A DNA stretch of 5,838 nt, taken from positions 1 to 5,838 of the forward strand of contig DRMS01000103.1 in NCBI GenBank assembly GCA_011322515.1. Direction: 5' to 3'. This DNA is from Leucothrix mucor (GTDB taxonomy: Bacteria > Pseudomonadota > Gammaproteobacteria > Thiotrichales > Thiotrichaceae). The notes beneath the pieces were generated by a model. The model did not search any database. It was not told the DNA's origin and worked only from the letters and a program-made list of their open reading frames with translations. Shown piece by piece: positions 1-5,188 of this stretch (position 1 is its first letter; each line of letters starts with the position of its first letter). The translations under genes and the position numbers were made by a program.

Positions 1-2
1 GA

Positions 3-131
3 ATCAATTCATTGGTTATGAATCGTATTTTAGATGCGATTAGCTTGGATGAGTTTAATGACTTTATTGAAGCAATTGTCAGTAGTGTTGAAAATCCTGA
101 TGATTCTGCTATTTGCAAAAGAAAGACATAA
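3..131 (+). CDS. C-terminal end of an unidentified protein (partial)
   Basis: An open frame enters from the left edge and runs 42 codons to a TAA at 129-131. The last residues read LDEFNDFIEAIVSSVENPDD, followed by a basic tail (CKRKT). Composition is that of a soluble, acidic, helical protein end. There are no membrane segments and no motif I recognise. An internal ATG at 18-20 has no obvious ribosome-binding site, so I read this as the tail of a gene starting outside the window rather than a small gene. It converges on the minus-strand DUF423 gene. No T-tract terminator follows it; a long palindromic element begins 27 nt after the stop. The other two plus-strand frames close within the first 45 bases. 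With so little sequence, chance openness cannot be excluded. Confidence 0.4.
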   Translation: MNSLVMNRILDAISLDEFNDFIEAIVSSVENPDDSAICKRKT

Positions 132-157
132 AAAATTCTAAAAAAAAGGCTAGCAAT

Positions 158-325
158 GTAAGGAAGTTCTAAGTAATGAATATTACCTAATATTGCGCTG
201 ATTTTTTATTCCTGATTGAGGCATCTCAAGAGGCGTATAGTTGCTCTACGCAACGATTGAGACGATTCAAGCAGGAGCAAAAGGGCAAGTAAGATAGGTA
301 AAATCATTGCTTGGAACTTCCTAAG
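158..325. repeat. 168-nt long imperfect palindrome, MITE-like element
   Basis: The whole stretch is a near-palindrome centred at about 242. The ends, 158-179 and 304-325, match as inverted repeats at 18 of 22 positions around the core AGGAAGTTC. Moving inward, further pairs sit on the same centre: TTACCTA (183-189) with TAGGTAA (295-301), TCCTGATTGA (210-219) with TCAAGCAGGA (267-276, one mismatch), TCTCAA (224-229) with TTGAGA (257-262), and GCGTA (233-237) with TACGC (247-251). It has no coding capacity and lies between convergent genes. A transcript of either strand would fold into one long hairpin. A non-autonomous palindromic mobile element is the simplest reading. A structured RNA or a transcription barrier between the convergent genes is the alternative. 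I see no convincing target-site duplication. Confidence 0.7.
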
Positions 326-331
326 TAGACA

Positions 332-420
332 GTTAAGGAAGTTTCTTACCCTATCCGAAATAAAATCCTGTCTAATTAAGGATCTGGAACTTATTTCGTG
401 CTCGCCCCTAAGAGAAATAA
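332..420. repeat. Degenerate second copy of the 158-325 element, with nested hairpins
   Basis: Directly after the 168-nt palindrome, 333-355 again reads TTAAGGAAGTTTC followed by TTACCCTATC. This resembles the end and sub-end of that element with the intervening bases missing. A possible opposite end is TGGAACTT (385-392) and CCTAAG (407-412), split by about 14 extra bases. Inside is a clear nested hairpin: CGAAATAA (356-363) pairs with TTATTTCG (391-398), and ATCCT (365-369) pairs with AGGAT (379-383). TTATTTC (391-397) can instead pair with GAAATAA (414-420), so the two folds compete. The hairpins lie just downstream of the DUF423 stop but lack a T-tract, so they are not a standard terminator. 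The hairpins are seen directly; membership of the repeat family is inference. Confidence 0.45.
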
Positions 421-429
421 AATTTTTGC

Positions 430-804
430 TTATTCTTTGTCGTTAAAAGAATAAATCACCAGCAAAATCCAACCTATAATAAACGCTAACCCACCCACGG
501 GGGTTATCATTGCAAGCGTTTTACTGCCCGTTAAAACATAGCCATAAAGACTTCCTGAAAATAAAATAATACCGAAAATAAAAGCTACTCCAGCGCTATT
601 AAGCAAGCGGGATTTTTTATTTTGAAGCAGTATTGCGACCACTAAAATGCCAAATGCATGGTAAAATTGATATTCTACTCCTGTATTAAAACGCGCTAGC
701 ATTTTTTCATCGATTATTGATTTTTCTAGTCCATGCGCTCCAAAGGCTCCGATTATGACAGCGAGTAACGCAAAGACTGATCCTAATGCTAAGAATTTAT
801 TCAT
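430..804 (-). CDS. DUF423 family small membrane protein (YgdD/YwdK type)
   Basis: A complete protein of 124 residues, the usual length for DUF423 (relatives include E. coli YgdD, B. subtilis YwdK and animal TMEM256). The biochemical function of the family is unknown. Four hydrophobic segments are visible, at about 5-23, 47-61, 69-90 and 98-118, indicating an inner-membrane protein. Family hallmarks are GAFGAHGL (19-26), the stretch FNTGVEYQFYHA (39-50) with its YQxxHA core, the FSGSLYGYVLTG segment in the third helix region, and ITPVGGLAFIIGW before the last helix. The start is the only sensible ATG ahead of the first helix, although no strong Shine-Dalgarno sequence precedes it. It is probably transcribed alone: 389 nt and a strong hairpin separate it from the dedD-like gene upstream, and it converges on a plus-strand frame downstream. 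Confidence 0.9.
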   Translation of the reverse strand: MNKFLALGSVFALLAVIIGAFGAHGLEKSIIDEKMLARFNTGVEYQFYHAFGILVVAILLQNKKSRLLNSAGVAFIFGIILFSGSLYGYVLTGSKTLAMITPVGGLAFIIGWILLVIYSFNDKE

Positions 805-949
805 ATTTTTTCTGAAATTATCTACGCCACATTTCGATTACCTTGTTGGAGCTTTCTCAAAACACCATCTTCTCAATAATGCACTATGCGTAAATCAGCA
901 CACAGCGCTAATAATTTCTCTTGTTATATAGTTTTTCACATAAATAATT

Positions 950-1002
950 GCACCCTTCGACTCCGTTCAGGGTACAGCTCCCTGAGCGGAGTCGAAGGGT
1001 GC
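950..1002. repeat. REP-like perfect hairpin (CCTTCGACTCCG / CGGAGTCGAAGG)
   Basis: Two 23-nt arms (950-972 and 980-1002) are reverse complements at 22 of 23 positions. The single difference is a T/G pair, so an RNA stem from this strand would be continuous. The loop is only 7 nt. The unit CACCCTTCGAC..CTCAGGG belongs to a dispersed palindrome type I recall from many bacterial genomes, and it is related to the cluster at 4927-5033. It is the dominant structure in the 389-nt gap between the DUF423 and dedD-like genes. The rest of the gap (805-949 and 1003-1193) is AT-rich, with no open frame of note and no promoter I can defend. Neither side has a T-tract, so this is a repeat that may protect or end transcripts, not a canonical terminator. 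Confidence 0.85.
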
Positions 1003-1032
1003 GGAAATTTAATAAATGAATGTCTATAGTTG

Positions 1033-1057
1033 AAAATCAGAATTATTTGAATCTGAT
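1033..1057 (-). terminator. Weak candidate terminator after the dedD-like gene
   Basis: Read on the minus strand, ATCAGATT (1057-1050) pairs with AATTCTGAT (1044-1036), with one bulged base and a 5-nt loop, followed by three further T residues. The stem is AT-rich and the T run short, and it lies about 140 nt beyond the dedD-like stop codon. It is the only stem with a following T run in this gap. The alternative is chance complementarity in AT-rich DNA. Confidence 0.22.
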
Positions 1058-1193
1058 GTATTAATAAATTATTGTAACAAAGTGCAAGGAAATCACTGGT
1101 AGCCACGAAAATTATTAATGATATATTAAATTCAAATGGTTATGATTACTTCATGATATTTCTCCACGAAAATTTTAGGAGAGCCGTTTTCTC

Positions 1194-2321
1194 TTATCGA
1201 GAAACAATAATACTAGAGTTTACCGCTTGATTTCTTTTATAACGACGCTGCATTTTTCTTTGTGCTGAAACAGCAGCAGCACGTGTTGAATAATTACCTA
1301 CTCTTACACGGAATAAAACTTTCCCGTGTTTTGCTGTTTTGCTAACGGATACACGATAACCTTCTCTGCTCATGACATTTTTTAGATTATTAGCACGTGA
1401 GGAGCTTGAGGTTGCTAATAACTGAACTGAAAAATGACCTTTTCCTACCTTCTTTTGAGATTTAGCTTGTTGCTTTGCTCTCTTTTCAGGTTTAGCTTGT
1501 TGCTTTGCTTTGTCCCGAGCTTTTTTTCTGTCGGTCGCTTTTAACTCAGCAGCTTTCTTTCTTTCTCTGCGTTCTTTTTTAGCTCTGTTTGATTTGGATG
1601 AGTTTTCAGCGACAACGATACCATAACTGGCACTTCTTTTTTTCTCATCGACTAAACGTGGTCGGTAGGTTCTTTTGTGCACCTTATTTTCAGCGCTTGC
1701 AACAACAGTGCCTTTAGATGATCGGGAGGATGAGCGAGTGATTACACCACTATTTTTAGTCTTACCAGTACTCACGCTTGCATCAGCACTAGCGGCAATA
1801 TCACCATTATCGCTGTTATTATCACTAGAGTTTGTCGAACGAGTACTAGTCGCTGAAATTTGTTGCTTGCTTTTACCTATATTATCAACAATCACACGTT
1901 TTTCGCCTTTTGGTGGGCGAATAGTAAAATCAAGATCATCCCCTTTATTTTTAAAGGTATTAACGGCAACTTCAGTGGTTTTAATATCTTTAGTGGCTTG
2001 ATTAACTTTGCTAGCCGTACCTGTTGCAGAAGCTACAATAGCTCCTGTTGCGACAGCCGCAGCAACTCCAGCCGCAGTTTTAGCTACACTAGATGTATCT
2101 TGAGAAGAATCCGCAGAGTTTTGCACTGTGTTCCCTCCATCAGCGCCTTTTAAAGAGGGGATATTCAAGCTCTGCTTAACATCCGTTGCGCCTGGCAGGT
2201 TCATGTCAACGACTTCCTGTCGCTCCTGACTTTTTCCTTTTAATAGATAACCGAGTAAAAGAGCGGCGACAATCGCAAGTACAGCAGCGCCTATTCCGCG
2301 TTTAACCATCGTTCTGTTCAT
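1194..2321 (-). CDS. dedD: DedD-like SPOR-domain inner-membrane protein
   Basis: A 375-residue protein in the dedD position after accD-folC. A short basic N-terminus leads into one membrane helix (about 9-27), which predicts a cytoplasmic N-terminus and a periplasmic body. Next come an alanine-rich stretch (81-106), a Ser/Asn/Asp-rich low-complexity linker (about 155-210), and a Lys/Arg/Gln/Ala-rich segment (245-294) containing two 10-residue repeats. A C-terminal SPOR domain (295-375) begins GHFSVQLLATSSS and continues through FRVRVGNYSTRAAA. SPOR domains bind denuded peptidoglycan at division septa, so a role in cell constriction is expected. E. coli DedD is about 220 residues; the extra length here is linker. 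I chose the start at 2321 over the in-frame ATG at 2381 because AAAGGG lies 9 nt upstream and the membrane helix follows at once. Domain assignment is firm; orthology rests on position and architecture. Confidence 0.82.
   Translation of the reverse strand: MNRTMVKRGIGAAVLAIVAALLLGYLLKGKSQERQEVVDMNLPGATDVKQSLNIPSLKGADGGNTVQNSADSSQDTSSVAKTAAGVAAAVATGAIVASATGTASKVNQATKDIKTTEVAVNTFKNKGDDLDFTIRPPKGEKRVIVDNIGKSKQQISATSTRSTNSSDNNSDNGDIAASADASVSTGKTKNSGVITRSSSRSSKGTVVASAENKVHKRTYRPRLVDEKKRSASYGIVVAENSSKSNRAKKERRERKKAAELKATDRKKARDKAKQQAKPEKRAKQQAKSQKKVGKGHFSVQLLATSSSSRANNLKNVMSREGYRVSVSKTAKHGKVLFRVRVGNYSTRAAAVSAQRKMQRRYKRNQAVNSSIIVSR
1452..1511 (-). repeat. Tandem 30-nt repeat inside the dedD-like gene
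   Basis: Two adjacent 30-nt units (1482-1511 and 1452-1481) agree at about 27 positions and encode KAKQQAKPEK and RAKQQAKSQK, residues 271-290. The unit length is a whole number of codons, so copy number can change without a frameshift. The repeat sits in the basic linker immediately before the SPOR domain, where length variation should be tolerated. Confidence 0.85.
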
Positions 2322-2330
2322 TTTCCAATT

Positions 2331-2336
2331 CCCTTT
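2331..2336 (-). promoter_or_regulatory. Ribosome-binding site that sets the dedD-like start
   Basis: AAAGGG on the minus strand lies 9 nt before the ATG at 2321-2319. The alternative upstream ATG at 2381 has no comparable site and would add 20 residues ahead of the membrane helix. A TATAAA at 2363-2358 could be a -10 element for a local promoter, but no matching -35 is spaced correctly. Confidence 0.6.
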
Positions 2337-2372
2337 AGTAAATATTTTAAGACTAATTTTATAGATGAGTTG

Positions 2373-2396
2373 AATCCGCAATTAGCCCAGCGGATT
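2373..2396. other. Short hairpin between folC and the dedD-like gene
   Basis: AATCCGC (2373-2379) and GCGGATT (2390-2396) form a perfect 7-bp stem with a 10-nt loop in the 102-nt gap. There is no T-tract on the minus strand. It may attenuate or process the folC-dedD transcript, or may be part of the decayed repeat end next to it (2407-2442). Confidence 0.4.
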
Positions 2397-2406
2397 TGAG
2401 CTTGAT

Positions 2407-2442
2407 GATAGGGGAGAATTTCATTATTTGGAACTTCCTAAG
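2407..2442 (-). repeat. Solo end of the 158-325 palindromic element, overlapping the folC stop
   Basis: Positions 2421-2442 match 304-325 at 20 of 22 bases in the same orientation, including an exact 15-base run TTGGAACTTCCTAAG. Further out, GATAGG (2407-2412) matches GATAGG (293-298) at a similar distance, so the similarity reaches about 36 bases with small gaps. The match covers the last folC codons (GSSK), the stop codon and the start of the intergenic region. No opposite arm is visible nearby. Either an element end has replaced the folC 3' end, or the resemblance is a long chance match. Confidence 0.5.
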
Positions 2443-3710
2443 CTCCCTAATACCCCTGATACTAGCAGAAAAGAGCCAAAGGCAACCACCCTATCTTCAT
2501 ATTCTAAAGCATTTTTAACATCTTGCACTGCTTTTTTAAAGTTATTACTCACTATTGTTATGTTATTAATCCCAAGCTTTTGTAGTTTAGATTTAATTTC
2601 TTCAGCAGATTGTCCACGCTCACTATCAATCGATAAAATAGCCCACTGATCGATTATATCCTTGAATGGAGTGATAATACCTTGTAGATCTTTATCTTTT
2701 AGCACTGAGAATAAGGCTATATTTTTCCCTGAATGAGGTTGGTTGTGCAAATAGAGCGCCAGTTGTTGTGCAGCTTGTGGATTATGGGCAACATCGACTA
2801 ATATTTCAGGCTTTGTTGCAATAATTTGTAGTCTCCCTGCAAGCACTGTTGTTAGCAAACCCTTCTTGATAGCCTGTGTGGCTACGGGTACGCGAGCTTG
2901 TAATTGAGTAATGATCGTTATTACATTTGCGGCATTATCAAGCTGAAACTCTCCTGCTAGAGAGGGCAAGGGAAGTGTTAGTGATGTGTTGTTTTGGAGG
3001 TCATGCCACTGCCATTTTTCACTATTATCTGGGGATTTATAATGTGATAAAGAGAAAGCAATATCACGTTGCAGTAAATGTGCGCCTATTCTGTCAGCTT
3101 CAGAAGCAATTGTTGTAGGTGGATGCTGATCACCACAAACAACAGGTTTGCCACTGCGCATAATGCCCGCTTTTTCAATCGCAATATCCTCACGGTTATT
3201 GCCTAGCCAACTTTCATGATCAATCGCAATACCTGTAATGAGAGCAATATCGGCATCCCATAAATTAACCGCATCAAGTCGCCCGCCCAAACCTACTTCA
3301 AAAATAGCAATATCAATCTTTTCTTGTACAAATAACAGTGCCGCAGCCAATGTGCCAAATTCAAAATAAGTAAGACTGGTTTCCCCACGCGCTTGGTTTA
3401 TTTGCTCAAAAGCCCCACAGATTGCATTATCACTAGCAGGCACGCCATTAAGTGCGATGCGTTCATTATAGCGCAGTAGGTGAGGAGAAGTATAAACGCC
3501 TGTTTTATACCCCGCTTGTTGATAGATGGATTGTAGCATCGCAGTGCTAGAGCCTTTGCCATTCGTTCCTGCAACGCTGATAACGGGGAATGGCAAGGTT
3601 AATAGATCAAGATTTTCCGCCGCAATACGTACCCGATCAAGACCCAAATCAATAGATGATAAATGTAAGGTTTCTTGCCAATCGAGCCATTCTGATAGTG
3701 TGCGTGGCAT
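2424..3710 (-). CDS. folC: Bifunctional dihydrofolate synthase / folylpolyglutamate synthase
   Basis: A complete 428-residue Mur-ligase-type enzyme, near the E. coli FolC length. It joins dihydropteroate to glutamate with ATP and then lengthens the polyglutamate tail of reduced folates, in the cytoplasm. The P-loop GTNGKGS is at 48-54, followed by YTSPHLLRYNERI (73-85). EVGLGGRLDAVN (138-149) and IDHESWLG (163-170) follow. EKAGI (179-183) carries the lysine expected to be carbamylated. LAGEFQLDNAAN (251-262), LAGRLQ (290-295) and the C-terminal domain motif VDVAHNP (305-311) complete the set. The ATG lies 2 nt after the accD stop with no good Shine-Dalgarno sequence, so translation is probably coupled to accD. 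The final residues LGSLGSSK and the stop codon overlap a copy of an intergenic repeat end. Function is secure. Confidence 0.96.
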   Translation of the reverse strand: MPRTLSEWLDWQETLHLSSIDLGLDRVRIAAENLDLLTLPFPVISVAGTNGKGSSTAMLQSIYQQAGYKTGVYTSPHLLRYNERIALNGVPASDNAICGAFEQINQARGETSLTYFEFGTLAAALLFVQEKIDIAIFEVGLGGRLDAVNLWDADIALITGIAIDHESWLGNNREDIAIEKAGIMRSGKPVVCGDQHPPTTIASEADRIGAHLLQRDIAFSLSHYKSPDNSEKWQWHDLQNNTSLTLPLPSLAGEFQLDNAANVITIITQLQARVPVATQAIKKGLLTTVLAGRLQIIATKPEILVDVAHNPQAAQQLALYLHNQPHSGKNIALFSVLKDKDLQGIITPFKDIIDQWAILSIDSERGQSAEEIKSKLQKLGINNITIVSNNFKKAVQDVKNALEYEDRVVAFGSFLLVSGVLGSLGSSK

Positions 3711-3712
3711 GT

Positions 3713-4714
3713 TTATTTATCGCTATCTTTTTGCTTTTTAATGGTTTTTTTATTTTCCTTAGTGGTTTCTTCTTCGCTTATTTTTGACTCTGGAGGTGAT
3801 TCTTCTTCAAATTCGGCATTAACCAGCTCCATAAGTTCTTCTTCTATTCCTTCGGGGCGTGGTTTATGCATCAGCATACACAACAAATCAATGACCTTAC
3901 AGCGCATATTATTACGGCTAACAATCATATCAATTGCGCCTTTTTCTAATAAAAACTCACTGCGCTGAAAACCTTCTGGCAAAGTTTCACGCACGGTTTG
4001 CTCGATAACACGAGGGCCTGCAAAACCAATTAATGCGCGTGGCTCTGCTATTTGTATATCACCCAACATCGCAAAACTAGCAGATACACCACCCATGGTT
4101 GGATCAGTTAAAATAGAAATAAAAGGCAATTCAGCGTCTGATAATTTGGTCAAAGATGCACTGGTTTTTGCCATTTGCATGAGTGAAAACAAAGCTTCCT
4201 GCATTCTAGCGCCGCCACTGGCAGAAAAGACCACAAAGGGGATTTTTTCGCGCAAACAAACATTAACACCCTGTACAAATTTTTCGCCAACAACCGATCC
4301 CATTGACCCCCCCATAAAGCGAAAATCAAAAGCAGCAACCACTAGTTTAAAACCATGCACTTCTCCTTTGATAACCACTAAAGCATCAGATTCGCCTGTA
4401 TTTTTTTGAGCCGCAGTGAGTCTATCTTTATATTTTGTATTATCTTTAAATTTTAGAATATCAATCGGTTTAATATTTTCACCGATTTCTTCACGTCCCT
4501 CTTTATCAATAAAAAAGTCAATGCGTTGCCGTGCGCTAATACGCATATGATGATCACATTTAGGGCATACTTCTCTGTTACGTTCTAAATCGGCACGATA
4601 TAAAACTGCATTACAAGCAGAGCAGGTATGCCATAAGCCTTCGGGGACACGTTTTTTTTCTGTTGTTTTATCGGTGCGAATTCGAGAGGGAATTAAGTTT
4701 TCAAACCAGCTCAT
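3713..4714 (-). CDS. accD: Acetyl-CoA carboxylase carboxyltransferase subunit beta
   Basis: A complete 333-residue AccD, which pairs with AccA to move the carboxyl group from carboxybiotin to acetyl-CoA, making malonyl-CoA for fatty acid synthesis. An N-terminal zinc ribbon is intact, with cysteines at 31, 34, 50 and 53. The crotonase-fold core shows GGSMGS (134-139), SGGARMQE (165-172), PTMGGVSASF (204-213) and GFAGPRVIEQTV. E. coli AccD has 304 residues; the excess is mainly a charged C-terminal tail (about 293-333) that turns from Glu-rich to Lys-rich. The start fits the typical SWFENL beginning, with AAGG 9 nt upstream. folC follows after 2 nt. A 123-nt palindrome ends 17 nt before the start codon, so the leader RNA is likely structured. 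In E. coli the carboxyltransferase is reported to bind acc mRNA through the zinc ribbon; whether that applies here is unknown. Confidence 0.97.
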   Translation of the reverse strand: MSWFENLIPSRIRTDKTTEKKRVPEGLWHTCSACNAVLYRADLERNREVCPKCDHHMRISARQRIDFFIDKEGREEIGENIKPIDILKFKDNTKYKDRLTAAQKNTGESDALVVIKGEVHGFKLVVAAFDFRFMGGSMGSVVGEKFVQGVNVCLREKIPFVVFSASGGARMQEALFSLMQMAKTSASLTKLSDAELPFISILTDPTMGGVSASFAMLGDIQIAEPRALIGFAGPRVIEQTVRETLPEGFQRSEFLLEKGAIDMIVSRNNMRCKVIDLLCMLMHKPRPEGIEEELMELVNAEFEEESPPESKISEEETTKENKKTIKKQKDSDK

Positions 4715-4723
4715 AGTTATTTA

Positions 4724-4727
4724 CCTT
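4724..4727 (-). promoter_or_regulatory. accD ribosome-binding site beside a palindromic insertion
   Basis: AAGG on the minus strand lies 9 nt before the accD ATG. It overlaps the left copy of TTACA (4726-4730), which flanks the 4731-4853 palindrome and may be a target-site duplication. The hairpin foot would thus lie about 4 nt upstream of the site in the mRNA. Confidence 0.6.
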
Positions 4728-4730
4728 ACA

Positions 4731-4853
4731 TAATACCTTCGCCAACCGTGATCTGTAGGGTGAATAAACGATAGTGCATCCAACAAAATCAACAAGTTGT
4801 GGTGGATGCGTTACACTTATCCACCCTACAGTTTGGATCTGGCGAAGGTATTG
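4731..4853. repeat. 123-nt palindromic MITE-like element upstream of accD
   Basis: Three nested inverted pairs share one centre (about 4792): AATACCTTCGCCA (4732-4744) with TGGCGAAGGTATT (4840-4852), 13 of 13; CTGTAGGGTG (4753-4762) with CACCCTACAG (4822-4831), 10 of 10; GCATCCA (4776-4782) with TGGATGC (4803-4809), 7 of 7. TTACA occurs immediately outside both ends (4726-4730 and 4854-4858), consistent with a 5-bp target duplication. The core words GTAGGGTGGATAAG and GCATCCACC, read on the minus strand, resemble a dispersed repeat I recall from many proteobacterial genomes; this is memory, not a search. It has no coding capacity. It lies in the accD leader, so it could affect transcript stability or ribosome access. 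Confidence 0.75.
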
Positions 4854-4888
4854 TTACAAATACTTCTTAAAAACTCTCGCAAAGACGC

Positions 4889-5071
4889 TAGTTTAAGGTG
4901 GGACAATTAATGTTTATGCTTATTCTCCCGCATCCTTCGATAAGCTCAGGAAGCTGTGTCCTGAGTCTGCCAAAGGATGGTGTCCTTAGGTCTACCGAAG
5001 GGCTAGCTCCCTGAGCTTGTCGAAGGGTGCGGGTTATTTGCTATAATCTTTACTTGTTCCACCTTAAGTTA
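4889..5071. repeat. 183-nt concentric palindrome with a REP-like core
   Basis: Outer arms 4889-4906 and 5054-5071 (core TTTAAGGTGG / CCACCTTAAG) are complementary at 15 of 18 positions, the other three being G/T pairs. Inner arms 4927-4955 and 5005-5033 (CCTTCGATAAGCTCAGG / CCTGAGCTTGTCGAAGG) agree at 26 of 29. Both sets share exactly the same centre (4980), which argues for one composite element rather than chance neighbours. Between the inner arms, 4959-4980 and 4982-5002 look like two degenerate forward copies of the same CCTGAG..CGAAGGG unit, giving about four units in all. The hairpin at 950-1002 belongs to the same type. Placed between trpA and accD, it could separate their transcripts or protect a trpA 3' end. 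Confidence 0.75.
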
Positions 5072-5085
5072 GTAGCCGCAGGGAG

Positions 5086-5165
5086 CGCAAAAAATATTAC
5101 TATTTTTCTTTGCGTACTCTGCATCTTTGCAAGAGATATGTTTTTTGCGTGCCTTGCGAGAAATA
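5086..5165. repeat. TTTGCG-type dispersed repeat after trpA
   Basis: The stretch holds several copies of a CTTTGCG / TTGCGAGA word: TTTGCG at 5109-5114, CTTTGCAAGAGA at 5125-5136, TTTTTGCG near 5142-5149 and CTTGCGAGAAA at 5153-5163. An inverted relative, TCTCGCAAAGACGC (4875-4888), lies on the far side of the 4889-5071 palindrome and matches the reverse complement of 5121-5134 at 12 of 14 positions. AAAAATA (5090-5096) and TATTTTT (5101-5107) add a small AT hairpin. This resembles a CGCAAAG-rich dispersed repeat I recall from many bacterial genomes. There is no open frame, and no T-tract terminator that I would defend for trpA. Confidence 0.5.
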
Positions 5166-5188
5166 ATAAGTAGGAATTAAACTACAAA

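Noticed and set aside
805..900. Promoter for the DUF423 gene (GATAAT near 820-825, minus strand)
   Set aside because: No -35 element at acceptable spacing could be found, so I do not call it.
950..1002. Rho-independent terminator for the dedD-like or DUF423 gene
   Set aside because: The stem is strong but no T-tract follows on either strand, and its sequence matches a dispersed repeat type.
1103..1174. Direct repeat CCACGAAAATT at 1103-1113 and 1164-1174
   Set aside because: It is only 11 bases long, lies in AT-rich DNA and has no element between the copies, so it is too weak to call a site or a duplication.
1675..2153. Plus-strand open frames opposite the dedD-like gene
   Set aside because: They are shadows of a repetitive, Ser/Thr/Ala-rich gene with an intact SPOR domain on the other strand. 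They have no ribosome-binding sites or recognisable motifs.
2322..2381. Upstream ATG at 2381 as the dedD-like start
   Set aside because: It would add 20 residues before the membrane helix, and the good ribosome-binding site (2336-2331) is placed for the ATG at 2321.
4095..4409. Plus-strand frame of about 104 codons opposite accD
   Set aside because: It lies wholly within the conserved carboxyltransferase core on the minus strand and encodes nothing recognisable.
4866..5165. CRISPR array or tandem-repeat locus between trpA and accD
   Set aside because: Repeat units are inverted, differ in sequence and lack even spacing or unique spacers.
4715..5188. Riboswitch or trp leader/attenuator in the trpA-accD gap
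   Set aside because: No Trp-rich leader peptide is present, no known riboswitch core is recognised, and the folds are explained by palindromic repeats.
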